A stretch of DNA of 42,574 nucleotides, taken from the NCBI GenBank assembly GCA_946494335.1, contig CAMMBV010000032.1, forward strand, positions 1-42,574. The letters are read 5' to 3'. Below are positions 14,986 to 22,923 of this stretch, in pieces. Each line of letters begins with the position of its first letter. Positions within the stretch are counted from its first letter, which is position 1. The DNA comes from an uncultured Ruminococcus sp. Lineage in GTDB: Bacteria; Bacillota; Clostridia; Lachnospirales; Lachnospiraceae. The notes beneath the pieces were generated by a model that was not told where the DNA came from, did no database searches, and was given only the letters and a program-made list of their open reading frames with translations. The position numbers were made by a program, and so were the translations under genes.

Positions 14986-17178
14986 ATGGAACAAAAGATT
15001 AAGATAACGAAATTCCAGAAGAAGATTGCCAGAGAGACGGTGTTTCAGCTGCTGAACTGTAAAGAAGACAGTCCTACCTATCAGCAGATGAAAGAAGAAT
15101 TTGAAGAACTGCTGGAACCGGTAAAAGAAAAACTGGCGCCGGAAGCGGTGATCGGATTTGGAAAAGTGCCGGAGGAACTGGTCTGTGATAAACTGAAGCT
15201 GGGGGAAGATGTAATTTACGTTCTGGCCACTGTGGGAAAAGAAGTGAGCAGATTCAGCTCAGAATTTTTTGATGAAGGCGACTTCCTTAAGGGGATGTTG
15301 ATTGACGCCATGGCGGATGCCTGTTTGTTTGCCATGGACGACGAGATAGAGGATGAGCTTAAACGGGTGTGCGCACAACGCCATATCGGTATTGTCAGCC
15401 GTCTGGAAGCGCCGGAAGATATTCCCATGGCAGCACAGAAAGCAGCCTTTGATCAATTGGAAGGAGAAAAAAATCTGGGAATATCCATCAGCCCGTCTTA
15501 TATGTATGATCCTGTAAAAACCTCCTGCCAGGTCATGCGGGTGTCAGAGGATGCAACGGTATTTAAAGCGCAGCATAACTGCAGAAAATGTAAAGCGAAG
15601 GGGTGTACGATGAGAAACATACAGCCAATCACCATAACGGTGCAGAATAAAGATAAAACGTTCCAGATTGTTTCAAAAGAATACGAGACTATCCTGGATG
15701 CCATGAATAAGCAGGGAGCATATTTCAGCGCTGTCTGCGGAGGAAAGGGTAACTGCGGCAAATGTAAGGTCCGGCTTCTTTCCGGGGAACTGGAGATTAC
15801 GCCAGCGGATAAAAAACATTTCACACAGGAAGAGCTGGATAAGGGCTATCGTCTGGCATGCAGGGCTTATCCGACGGACGACATTACGATCAGTATGACG
15901 ACTCAGGATGAATCGGGATTTTCTATCCAGGTGGGACATGGCACGCAGGAAGAGGAGGACAGCCGGATTACGGAGAGCGGTTATGACATTGCCATTGATA
16001 TCGGTACAACGACGCTGGCATTTCAGCTTGTGGGAAAGACCAGCAAAAAACCGGTGGCGTCTTTTGCCACGCTGAACCGGCAGAGGGCCTTTGGGGCAGA
16101 TGTCATTTCCAGAATACAGGCGTCCTGTGACGGAAAGAAAGCGGAGCTTCAAAAAAGCATCCAGGAGGATCTGATGACCGGAATCCGGGCTCTTATTCAG
16201 GAAAAAGAAATTGAGCCTTCCCAGATTGACCGGATTGCCATCGGCGGAAATACCACAATGGGTCATCTTCTGATGGGATTTTCCTGCGAAGGACTGGGAG
16301 TATATCCTTTTACGCCTGTTGATATTGGTCTGATTGAAAGACCCTTCCAGGAAGTGCTGGGCAATACATATCTGGACGCCACGGTAATACTGCTTCCCGG
16401 CATCTCTACCTATGTGGGCGGCGACATTGTCTCCGGCCTTTATGACTGTGATTTCGGCACAAATGAAAAGACGGCGCTGCTGGTGGATCTTGGAACCAAC
16501 GGCGAGATGGCCATCGGAAACTGCCAGCGGATCATTACCACGTCCACGGCGGCGGGACCGGCCTTTGAGGGCGGCAATATTTCCTGGGGTATGGGAAGTG
16601 TGCAGGGAGCCATCTGCAATGTGAAGATAGAAGATGGGAAAGCGAATGTGACCACCATTGGTGATAAACCTCCTGTAGGACTTTGCGGTACCGGCGTTAT
16701 CGAGACCATGGCGGAGCTGATCGACCACGAGTATGTGGATGAGACGGGACGTCTGGAGGATGAATATTTTGAAGAGGGATTTGAGCTGGCCAAAACGGCC
16801 GAGGGGAAAAAGATTACCTTTACCCAGCAGGATGTGAGGGAAATTCAGCTGGCGAAATCCGCTGTCCGCGCTGGAATTGAGGTGCTGCTGCGCCGCTTTG
16901 GCGTAACTTATGATCAGGTGGACGCCGTATATCTGGCCGGCGGATTCGGCTATCATATTAATCAGGAGAAATCCATGGTGATCGGTTTGATTCCCCATGA
17001 GTTTGATGGAAAGATCAAAGCCGTTGGAAACAGTTCCCTGGGCGGAGCGCTGCGCTATCTCACGGAGGAAAATGCAAAAGAGGAAATTCACCGGATTCTG
17101 GAGAGATCTGCAGAGATTGATCTGTCTCAGGATGCAGATTTCAACGACTTGTATATGGAGCATATGTTTTTTGAATAG
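14986..17178 (+). CDS. RACo-type corrinoid activation protein with N-terminal MetH-activation-like domain
   Basis: A 730-residue ATP-dependent reductive activator that returns inactive Co(II) corrinoid proteins to Co(I). Residues about 1-205 resemble the vitamin B12-dependent methionine synthase activation domain. A 2Fe-2S ferredoxin domain has Cys at 251, 257, 260 and 292 (CGGKGNCGKC then LAC). The C-terminal ASKHA ATPase (from about 335) has AIDIGTTTLAFQLVG, GGNTTMGHLLMG, VDLGTNGEMAIG, TAAGPAFEGGNI and LAGGFGYHIN. ATG 14986 is chosen because GGAGG (14973-14977) is eight bases away; GTG 14962 and ATG 14980 fit worse. It follows the corrinoid protein gene, its likely client, but read-through must pass two hairpins. 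The N-terminal fusion suggests a dedicated contact with MetH-like carriers. Confidence 0.9.
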   Translation: MEQKIKITKFQKKIARETVFQLLNCKEDSPTYQQMKEEFEELLEPVKEKLAPEAVIGFGKVPEELVCDKLKLGEDVIYVLATVGKEVSRFSSEFFDEGDFLKGMLIDAMADACLFAMDDEIEDELKRVCAQRHIGIVSRLEAPEDIPMAAQKAAFDQLEGEKNLGISISPSYMYDPVKTSCQVMRVSEDATVFKAQHNCRKCKAKGCTMRNIQPITITVQNKDKTFQIVSKEYETILDAMNKQGAYFSAVCGGKGNCGKCKVRLLSGELEITPADKKHFTQEELDKGYRLACRAYPTDDITISMTTQDESGFSIQVGHGTQEEEDSRITESGYDIAIDIGTTTLAFQLVGKTSKKPVASFATLNRQRAFGADVISRIQASCDGKKAELQKSIQEDLMTGIRALIQEKEIEPSQIDRIAIGGNTTMGHLLMGFSCEGLGVYPFTPVDIGLIERPFQEVLGNTYLDATVILLPGISTYVGGDIVSGLYDCDFGTNEKTALLVDLGTNGEMAIGNCQRIITTSTAAGPAFEGGNISWGMGSVQGAICNVKIEDGKANVTTIGDKPPVGLCGTGVIETMAELIDHEYVDETGRLEDEYFEEGFELAKTAEGKKITFTQQDVREIQLAKSAVRAGIEVLLRRFGVTYDQVDAVYLAGGFGYHINQEKSMVIGLIPHEFDGKIKAVGNSSLGGALRYLTEENAKEEIHRILERSAEIDLSQDADFNDLYMEHMFFE

Positions 17179-17189
17179 GCAGAAGTTGT

Positions 17190-18503
17190 ATGGATTTATT
17201 TGACTATATGAAAGAAAAGACTCTGGAAAAAGAGTCGCCGCTGGCTTCCAGGATGCGTCCGTCCAGTCTGGAAGAGGTGGTGGGACAGGAACATATCATT
17301 GGCCCCGGGAAAATGCTGTACCGGGCGATAAAAGCGGACAAGTTAAGTTCTATTATCTTTTACGGGCCCCCCGGGACGGGAAAGACAACGCTGGCAAAAG
17401 TGATTGCCAATACCACCAGCGCCCGTTTTGAGCAGCTCAACGCTACAACAGCGGGGAAAAAGGATATGGAAGCGGTGGTGGAGCAGGCAAAAAACACACT
17501 GGGCATGTACGGGAAGAAAACGATCCTGTTTATCGATGAGATTCACCGTTTTAATAAAGGACAGCAGGATTATCTTCTGCCCTTTGTGGAGGACGGAACG
17601 GTTATTCTGATTGGAGCCACTACGGAGAATCCTTATTTTGAAGTAAATCGGGCTCTGCTGTCCCGTTCTGTGATTTTTGAACTGAAGCCTCTGAAGAAAG
17701 AGGAGATTGAGAAGCTTCTGATAAAAGCCGTTTCAGATACAGAAAAGGGTATGGGAATGTACCATGCCCTTCTGGAGGATGACGCCAGAGAATTTCTGGC
17801 GGATATATCGGGAGGGGATGCCAGGACAGCCTTAAATGCCATTGAACTGGCCATACTGACGACTCCCGTATCAGAGGATGGGAAAATACACATTGATCTT
17901 GATACGGCTTCGGAATGCATTCAGAAACGGGTGATTCACTATGACAGAGACGGAGATCAGCATTATGATACCATCTCCGCCTTTATTAAAAGTATGCGTG
18001 GATCGGACCCTGATGCGGCTGTATATTATCTGGCAAAGATGCTTTCGGCCGGAGAAGATATTAAATTTATAGCAAGAAGAATCATGATCTGCGCGTCGGA
18101 GGATGTGGGAAATGCAGATCCTCAGGCGCTGATGGTGGCTGTGTCTGCGGCACAGGCGGTGGAGCGGATTGGAATGCCGGAGGCGCAGATCATTCTTTCC
18201 CAGGCGGTTACTTATATTGCCGCTGCGCCAAAAAGCAATGCAGCCTGCGAGGCCATCGGAGCTGCCATGCAGTCCGTGAGAGAGTGCAGAACCTCCGTGC
18301 CGCCCCATCTTCAGGATGCTCATTATAAAGGGGCAGCCAGTCTGGGAAGGGGCACCGGGTATCAGTACGCCCATAACTTTCCCAACCACTATGTGAAACA
18401 GCAGTATCTTCCCGATGAGCTGGAGGGAAAAGTATTTTACAGGCCCACACAGATGGGATATGAAAAAAAGATCAAAGAGTGGATGGATTACCTGAAACGT
18501 TAA
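17190..18503 (+). CDS. rarA: Replication-associated recombination protein A (MgsA/WHIP-type AAA ATPase)
   Basis: A 437-residue clamp-loader-like AAA+ ATPase that acts at stalled replication forks. Motifs: RPSSLEEVVGQEHIIG, Walker A GPPGTGKTTLAK (about residues 54-65), Walker B ILFIDEIHRFNKGQQD, sensor 1 IGATTENPYFEVNRALLSR, and the family C-terminal tetramerisation region with HYKGAASLGRGTGYQYAHNF. It starts 11 bases after the activase gene, so it is probably co-transcribed, although the function is unrelated. The ribosome binding site is weak. The terminator at 18502-18530 follows. Confidence 0.97.
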   Translation: MDLFDYMKEKTLEKESPLASRMRPSSLEEVVGQEHIIGPGKMLYRAIKADKLSSIIFYGPPGTGKTTLAKVIANTTSARFEQLNATTAGKKDMEAVVEQAKNTLGMYGKKTILFIDEIHRFNKGQQDYLLPFVEDGTVILIGATTENPYFEVNRALLSRSVIFELKPLKKEEIEKLLIKAVSDTEKGMGMYHALLEDDAREFLADISGGDARTALNAIELAILTTPVSEDGKIHIDLDTASECIQKRVIHYDRDGDQHYDTISAFIKSMRGSDPDAAVYYLAKMLSAGEDIKFIARRIMICASEDVGNADPQALMVAVSAAQAVERIGMPEAQIILSQAVTYIAAAPKSNAACEAIGAAMQSVRECRTSVPPHLQDAHYKGAASLGRGTGYQYAHNFPNHYVKQQYLPDELEGKVFYRPTQMGYEKKIKEWMDYLKR

Positions 18504-18530
18504 AAGGACTGCCTTTCTGGCAGTCCTTTT
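18502..18530. terminator. Bidirectional terminator between rarA and brnQ
   Basis: AAAAGGACTGCC (18502-18513) pairs perfectly with GGCAGTCCTTTT (18519-18530). The A and T flanks provide U runs in both directions for the converging genes rarA and brnQ. Confidence 0.88.
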
Positions 18531-18544
18531 GCGTGGGTGCACTC

Positions 18545-19894
18545 TTATGCCCGTCGCCGGAGGCGTCGATAAATAAGTCCGACGGCCAGACCGGCCAGGG
18601 CGGGACAGATCCAGCCCAGCCCCAGAGAAAAGAAGGGCAGATAATTCCGGGCGGCCAGGAGAAGGCCGTCAAGGTGAAGAGAGGAAACTGCCGTTTCCGG
18701 GAGTGCGTGAATAAAATCCAAAACAGCAGCCGCCAGAGTGAAGGCGGTCACGCTTCGGTAAACGTAAACGCTGTTTTCAAACCATTTTCCCGTCAAGGCC
18801 AGCAAAATCAATGTGATGGCCAGGGGGTACAAAAACATCAGCACCGGAAGAGCCCACAAGATAATGGTTTCAAGACCCAGATTTGCCGCGCCAAAAGAAA
18901 AAATGCAAAAGCCCGCGGCCCAGATCCGGTAGGAAAAGGCACGTGGAAAGAGCTGGCAGAAAGTCTGAGCACAGCTGGTGATCAGGCCTACAGCCGTCTT
19001 CAGGCAGGCAAAGGTTACGGTCACGGCCAGGATAAAGGAACCGAAAGCGCCAAAATAGTGTCTGGCGATCATAAGAAGAGTTTCCCCGCCATTGGGAGAG
19101 ATGGGATAAAGCCCTCTGCTTTGGGCGCCTGCAACGGCCACTGCCAGGTAGATGATACCCATAAGACCGCAGCCCAGGCAGCCGGCGCGCAGAGTGTTGG
19201 CGGCAATGGCTTCTCCGGATGTAATGTTAAGGCCGCGGACGACATTGACAACCACAATTCCAAAAGCCAGACCGGCCAGAGCGTCCATGGTGTTGTAGCC
19301 TTCGAGAAATCCTGACATAAAGGCTTTTTCCACATATGCGCCTTGTGGAGCAATGGAAAAGACATCCCCCATGGGAAAGAGGAGGGCGGTGATCAAAAGG
19401 ATGGCCAGACTGACAAGAAAAACAGGGTTCAGTATCTTGCCAACCCAGGTGAGAATATTGCCCGGACGCAGGGAAAACCAGAGAACCGCGGCAAAAAACA
19501 CCAGTGAAAAAAGGGCCAGCGGGAGAGAACCGCCCCCCTCTGATTTAAGCAGCGGGGAAATGCCTACCGTAAATGGAACGGTGGCACAGCGGGGGATGGC
19601 GAAAAAGGGACCGATGGTCAGATAAAGTGCGCAGGTGAAAAAAAGGCTGTATTTTCTGCTCACCCGGCTGCTTAATTCTGCCAGACCGCTGCAGCGGCTG
19701 ATGCCAAGCGCCGCCACGCCCAACAGAGGAAGGCCCGCACCTGTGATCAGAAGGCCGGCGGATGCGGCAAATACATGGCTTCCCGCCTGCTGTCCCAGAG
19801 CTGCGGGGAAAATCAGATTTCCGGCGCCGAAAAAAAGCCCGAACAGCATACTGCCGACGGCGATCAGTTCTTTCAATGACAATTTCTTTTTCAT
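18545..19894 (-). CDS. brnQ: Branched-chain amino acid:cation symporter BrnQ
   Basis: A 449-residue polytopic membrane protein with about twelve hydrophobic segments, of normal length for the LIV-II family that imports leucine, isoleucine and valine with Na+ or H+. Family signatures are seen: GSMLFGLFFGAGNLIFPAAL near the N-terminus, YLTIGPFFAIPRCATVPFTVG, and MDALAGLAFGIVVVNVVRGL. The start has AGGATATTGAATC before ATG. A promoter at 19927-19955 drives it; the gene is divergent from the EamA transporter gene. Confidence 0.95.
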   Translation of the reverse strand: MKKKLSLKELIAVGSMLFGLFFGAGNLIFPAALGQQAGSHVFAASAGLLITGAGLPLLGVAALGISRCSGLAELSSRVSRKYSLFFTCALYLTIGPFFAIPRCATVPFTVGISPLLKSEGGGSLPLALFSLVFFAAVLWFSLRPGNILTWVGKILNPVFLVSLAILLITALLFPMGDVFSIAPQGAYVEKAFMSGFLEGYNTMDALAGLAFGIVVVNVVRGLNITSGEAIAANTLRAGCLGCGLMGIIYLAVAVAGAQSRGLYPISPNGGETLLMIARHYFGAFGSFILAVTVTFACLKTAVGLITSCAQTFCQLFPRAFSYRIWAAGFCIFSFGAANLGLETIILWALPVLMFLYPLAITLILLALTGKWFENSVYVYRSVTAFTLAAAVLDFIHALPETAVSSLHLDGLLLAARNYLPFFSLGLGWICPALAGLAVGLIYRRLRRRA

Positions 19895-19926
19895 GATTCA
19901 ATATCCTTTTACTTTTGCTTTTATTT

Positions 19927-19955
19927 ATGGTAGCATAATAAACGGTATATGTAAA
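19927..19955 (-). promoter_or_regulatory. Promoter of brnQ
   Basis: On the minus strand TTTACA (complement of 19950-19955), a 17-base spacer and TACCAT (complement of 19927-19932) precede brnQ by about 32 bases. Confidence 0.5.
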
Positions 19956-19981
19956 CGAAGGAAAAAAAGGGGAGGGCGCGG

Positions 19982-20899
19982 GTGAAAAAAATTGCATTTA
20001 TACTGCCGTTGATTTCCGGCGGCATGTGGGGGGCATCAGGTGTGTTTATCCGAAGGCTGAGTGAATACGGGATGGATAACAGTACGATTCTCTTTTCCAG
20101 AACTGCCATTGCGGCGATCCTTATTTTTATTGCGGTTTTATTTTATGACCGCAGTCTGCTGAAAATAAAAATCAAAGATATCTGGCTTTTTCTGGCCTGC
20201 GGTCTGCTGGGGATGCTGGGAATGAGTCTGTGCTACAACGAAGCCGTCAATCGGCTTCCATTGTCTCTGGCGGCGGTGCTGATGAGCCTGACGCCGGTTT
20301 TTGTCATGATCATGGCTACCTTTCTTTTTAAGGAGAAGATCACGGCGGGAAAAACAGGCTGTATGCTCCTGGCGCTTGCAGGCTGTGTGCTGGCCAGCGG
20401 TATTCTGGAAGGAACGGAAAATATCAGTTTTTCATGGAGCGGCATACTGGCCGGGCTGGTCACTGCTTTCTTTTATGCACTGTACAGCATTTTCTCAAAG
20501 CTAACCACACAGAGGGGGTACAGTACGTACACTATTATTTTTTACAGTATGCTGAGTATTGCGGTGGTGCTGCTGCCCTTTAGCGATCCTGGTCTGATTG
20601 GAGCCTTTGTGAAGGAGGCTCCGGCTGTCAACGGCGGATTTATGATCTGGCAGTCCCTGTGCACGTCGATGCTGCCGTACATATTTTATACAATTGCGCT
20701 GCTTCATATGGAAGCGGGGAAGGCTTCCATTCTGGCATCCGGGGCGGAACCGGTGGCTGCTGCCTGCTTCGGAATACTTTTTTACAGCGAGATGCCGGGG
20801 CTTCTTACGGTTGTGGGAATCTGCATTACCATAGCGGCGCTGACACTGCTGTGCATGGGAAAGCAGGAAATAGAGAACGAAAGAAGGGATCGGGTATGA
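19982..20899 (+). CDS. EamA/DMT superfamily transporter
   Basis: A 305-residue membrane protein with ten predicted hydrophobic helices in two EamA repeats, the drug/metabolite transporter pattern. Typical segments: GGMWGASGVFIRRLSEYG, NEAVNRLPLSLAAVLMSLTPVFVM in the first repeat and EAGKASILASGAEPVAAACFG in the second. Substrate cannot be told from sequence; such proteins often export amino acids or metabolites. Start is GTG 19982 after GGGGAGGG. The stop overlaps the nth start (ATGA at 20896-20899), so translation of the two is coupled. Confidence 0.88.
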   Translation: MKKIAFILPLISGGMWGASGVFIRRLSEYGMDNSTILFSRTAIAAILIFIAVLFYDRSLLKIKIKDIWLFLACGLLGMLGMSLCYNEAVNRLPLSLAAVLMSLTPVFVMIMATFLFKEKITAGKTGCMLLALAGCVLASGILEGTENISFSWSGILAGLVTAFFYALYSIFSKLTTQRGYSTYTIIFYSMLSIAVVLLPFSDPGLIGAFVKEAPAVNGGFMIWQSLCTSMLPYIFYTIALLHMEAGKASILASGAEPVAAACFGILFYSEMPGLLTVVGICITIAALTLLCMGKQEIENERRDRV

Positions 20900-21531
20900 C
20901 GAAAAAAGAACTGGCGAAAGAAGTGATTGAAAGACTGAAAAAAGAGTATCCGGATGCAGGCTGTACGCTGGATTACGATCAGGCGTGGAAACTGCTGGTG
21001 AGTGTGCGCCTGGCGGCTCAGTGTACGGATGCCAGGGTCAATGTGGTGGTGGAGAAGCTTTATGAAAAATATCCGGATGTCAATGCGTTGGCGGATGCGA
21101 AGGTGGAGGATATCGAAGCTATTGTCCGGCCCTGTGGTCTTGGCAAGAGCAAGGCCAGAGATATCAGCGCCTGTATGAAAATCCTGCGGGACGAGTATCA
21201 GGGAAAGGTGCCCGGGGATTTTAAGGCTCTCCTGAAACTGCCGGGAGTAGGAAGGAAAAGCGCCAACCTGATCATGGGCGACGTCTTTGGGGAACCGGCC
21301 ATTGTGACGGACACCCACTGTATCCGCCTGGTAAACCGTATTGGTCTGGTGGACGGCATAAAGGAGCCGAAAAAAGTAGAGATGGCGCTGTGGGAAATCA
21401 TTCCCCCTCAGGAGGGCAGCGATTTCTGCCATCGGCTTGTTTATCATGGAAGAGATGTCTGTACGGCGAGAACCGCACCTTACTGTGACAGATGCTGTCT
21501 CAGTGACATATGTAAAAAAGCTGGCGTTTAA
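20896..21531 (+). CDS. nth: Endonuclease III (DNA N-glycosylase/AP lyase)
   Basis: Base-excision repair enzyme that removes oxidised pyrimidines and cleaves the AP site. The 211-residue protein has the HhH-GPD core LPGVGRKSANLIMGDVF, with the catalytic Lys, and VTDTHCIRLVNRIGL, with the catalytic Asp. The C-terminal 4Fe-4S ligands are CTARTAPYCDRCCLSDIC; first-to-second Cys spacing is seven residues instead of the usual six, a small family variant. ATG 20896 overlaps the TGA of the transporter gene. Confidence 0.95.
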   Translation: MTKKELAKEVIERLKKEYPDAGCTLDYDQAWKLLVSVRLAAQCTDARVNVVVEKLYEKYPDVNALADAKVEDIEAIVRPCGLGKSKARDISACMKILRDEYQGKVPGDFKALLKLPGVGRKSANLIMGDVFGEPAIVTDTHCIRLVNRIGLVDGIKEPKKVEMALWEIIPPQEGSDFCHRLVYHGRDVCTARTAPYCDRCCLSDICKKAGV

Positions 21532-21552
21532 GGCCAGCTTTTTTACATATGT
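21506..21552. terminator. Bidirectional terminator with a perfect 20-bp stem between nth and xpt
   Basis: Bases 21506-21525 and 21533-21552 are exact inverted copies with a seven-base loop; the core is AGCTGGC/GCCAGCT with A6/T6 flanks that give U runs in both directions. It begins inside the 3' end of nth. Confidence 0.92.
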
Positions 21553-21562
21553 ATTATGATTT

Positions 21563-22150
21563 TTACGGTTCCTGACTGCGGAAGGTGATACGGCCTGTCA
21601 CGGGATCCATGGCATCCACAATGGCCAGAGACTCCAGATGATAGCCGAGATTGCGGATCATACGGCCGCCGGCCTGAAATCCTTTCTCGATGGTGATGCC
21701 GATTCCCTCCAGGGAGGCTCCGGCTTCAGAGACAATGGAGATCAGTCCCTGCAAAGCACAGCCGTTTGCCAGAAAATCATCAATGATCAGTACGTGATCC
21801 TCCGGGTTCAGAAATTTTTTTGAAACGATAACCTGGTTTTTGCATTTGTGCGTAAATGATTCCACTTCCGCCACATACATTTCCCCCTCAATGTTAATGC
21901 TCTTGGATTTTTTGGCAAACACAACGGGAACGTCAAAATGCTTGGCGGCCATACAGGCAATGCCGATGCCGGACGCTTCTATTGTCAGAATTTTATTGAT
22001 GGGTTTGCCTGCAAAACGTTTTTTAAACTCAGCGCCGATCTGATCAAACAGCCGGATATCCATCTGATGATTTAAAAAACTGTCCACTTTCAGTACATTG
22101 CCTTCTTTTACGATTCCGTCTTTTTGAATTCTTTCTTCTAAAAAGTTCAT
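21563..22150 (-). CDS. xpt: Xanthine phosphoribosyltransferase
   Basis: Purine salvage enzyme converting xanthine and PRPP to XMP. The 195-residue length is normal. The N-terminus [14 protein letters not shown] and [13 protein letters not shown] are typical of Firmicute Xpt, [14 protein letters not shown] and VVFAKKSKS follow, and the PRPP loop is [20 protein letters not shown] precedes ATG. It lies 16 bases after the ECF S-component gene on the same strand. No guanine riboswitch is visible upstream, unlike many Firmicute xpt genes. Confidence 0.95.
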   Translation of the reverse strand: MNFLEERIQKDGIVKEGNVLKVDSFLNHQMDIRLFDQIGAEFKKRFAGKPINKILTIEASGIGIACMAAKHFDVPVVFAKKSKSINIEGEMYVAEVESFTHKCKNQVIVSKKFLNPEDHVLIIDDFLANGCALQGLISIVSEAGASLEGIGITIEKGFQAGGRMIRNLGYHLESLAIVDAMDPVTGRITFRSQEP

Positions 22151-22166
22151 GTTTCCTCCCTCGGGT

Positions 22167-22817
22167 TTATGCGATGCCCCTCAGTACCAGCATCAGGAAA
22201 ATCAAAGTAACAAGAAGTACGGCACAGACCAGCATGATACCGGTGCGCCGCTGTCTTATGGCTCCCTCTGCAGAGGTGATTTCCAGAAAACCGGCCTTTC
22301 GAAGAGCGGTGACAACAGGTTTATAGATTAACAGCGTTATTACCGTATTTAACCCGCCTTTCAGTAAATTAAAAGGCAGAAAAGCAGGAAGCAGAAGCTC
22401 AGTGACTGCTTCTCTGGGATAGCCCATATAAATGGGGGTGATCAGATAGTTCCACAGCAGCATGACGGCAGTGGTAAAGAGGCAGCCGCAGATTAAACCG
22501 GTGATCGCCCCTTTTATGGTGTGATTCTTTTTGTAGATGTAAGCGGCGGTACATGCAAAGCAGCAGCTTGACAGCAGGTTCATAATACAGCCGATGGGGC
22601 CGGTTTCACTGACTGTGACCATTTCAAGCAGAGAAACGATAAGGGATATCAAAAAAGAGGTCATTGGTCCGAAGATAAATCCGCCGATGGCGACGACGAC
22701 ATCTTTTGGGTCGTATTTCAGAAAAAGTACTACCGGAAAACGGCCAACTACCATAACGATGTAAGATACGGCACAGAGCATGCCGATCATGGTCAGTTTT
22801 TTTACTCTTGTGTTCAT
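22167..22817 (-). CDS. ECF transporter S component, RibU-like
   Basis: A 216-residue membrane protein with about six hydrophobic helices. [20 protein letters not shown] matches the motif of riboflavin-type ECF substrate-binding components, and the helix plan fits. It would bind its vitamin outside the cell and work with a shared EcfAA'T module encoded elsewhere. No FMN riboswitch is seen upstream. Its direct linkage to xpt leaves open a nucleobase-related substrate. The C-terminal helix after [11 protein letters not shown] extends slightly beyond the usual family end. Confidence 0.75.
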   Translation of the reverse strand: MNTRVKKLTMIGMLCAVSYIVMVVGRFPVVLFLKYDPKDVVVAIGGFIFGPMTSFLISLIVSLLEMVTVSETGPIGCIMNLLSSCCFACTAAYIYKKNHTIKGAITGLICGCLFTTAVMLLWNYLITPIYMGYPREAVTELLLPAFLPFNLLKGGLNTVITLLIYKPVVTALRKAGFLEITSAEGAIRQRRTGIMLVCAVLLVTLIFLMLVLRGIA

Positions 22818-22844
22818 GGCATTTTCATTCTTTCATCTGTAGTA

Positions 22845-22859
22845 ACTGAAAATTTCAGT
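22845..22859. promoter_or_regulatory. Inverted repeat upstream of the ECF S-component gene
   Basis: ACTGAAA-A-TTTCAGT is a perfect dyad with seven-base arms, 27 bases before the S-component start. It could be an operator or a small RNA hairpin; no matching promoter could be placed with confidence. Confidence 0.35.
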
Positions 22860-22923
22860 CCATGTAACATATTACCACAGCTGACAGGGAAAGTCACGAA
22901 GCAAAATGATATCCCTTTATCTG

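Noticed and set aside
15673-17163. 496-codon open frame on the minus strand opposite the activase gene
   Set aside because: It is antisense to a clear RACo-type protein, its translation shows no family pattern, and it has no ribosome binding site; it is a codon-bias shadow.
18479-19315. 278-codon plus-strand frame opposite brnQ
   Set aside because: BrnQ on the minus strand matches its family over the whole length; the plus frame is Gly/Lys/Gln-rich shadow sequence.
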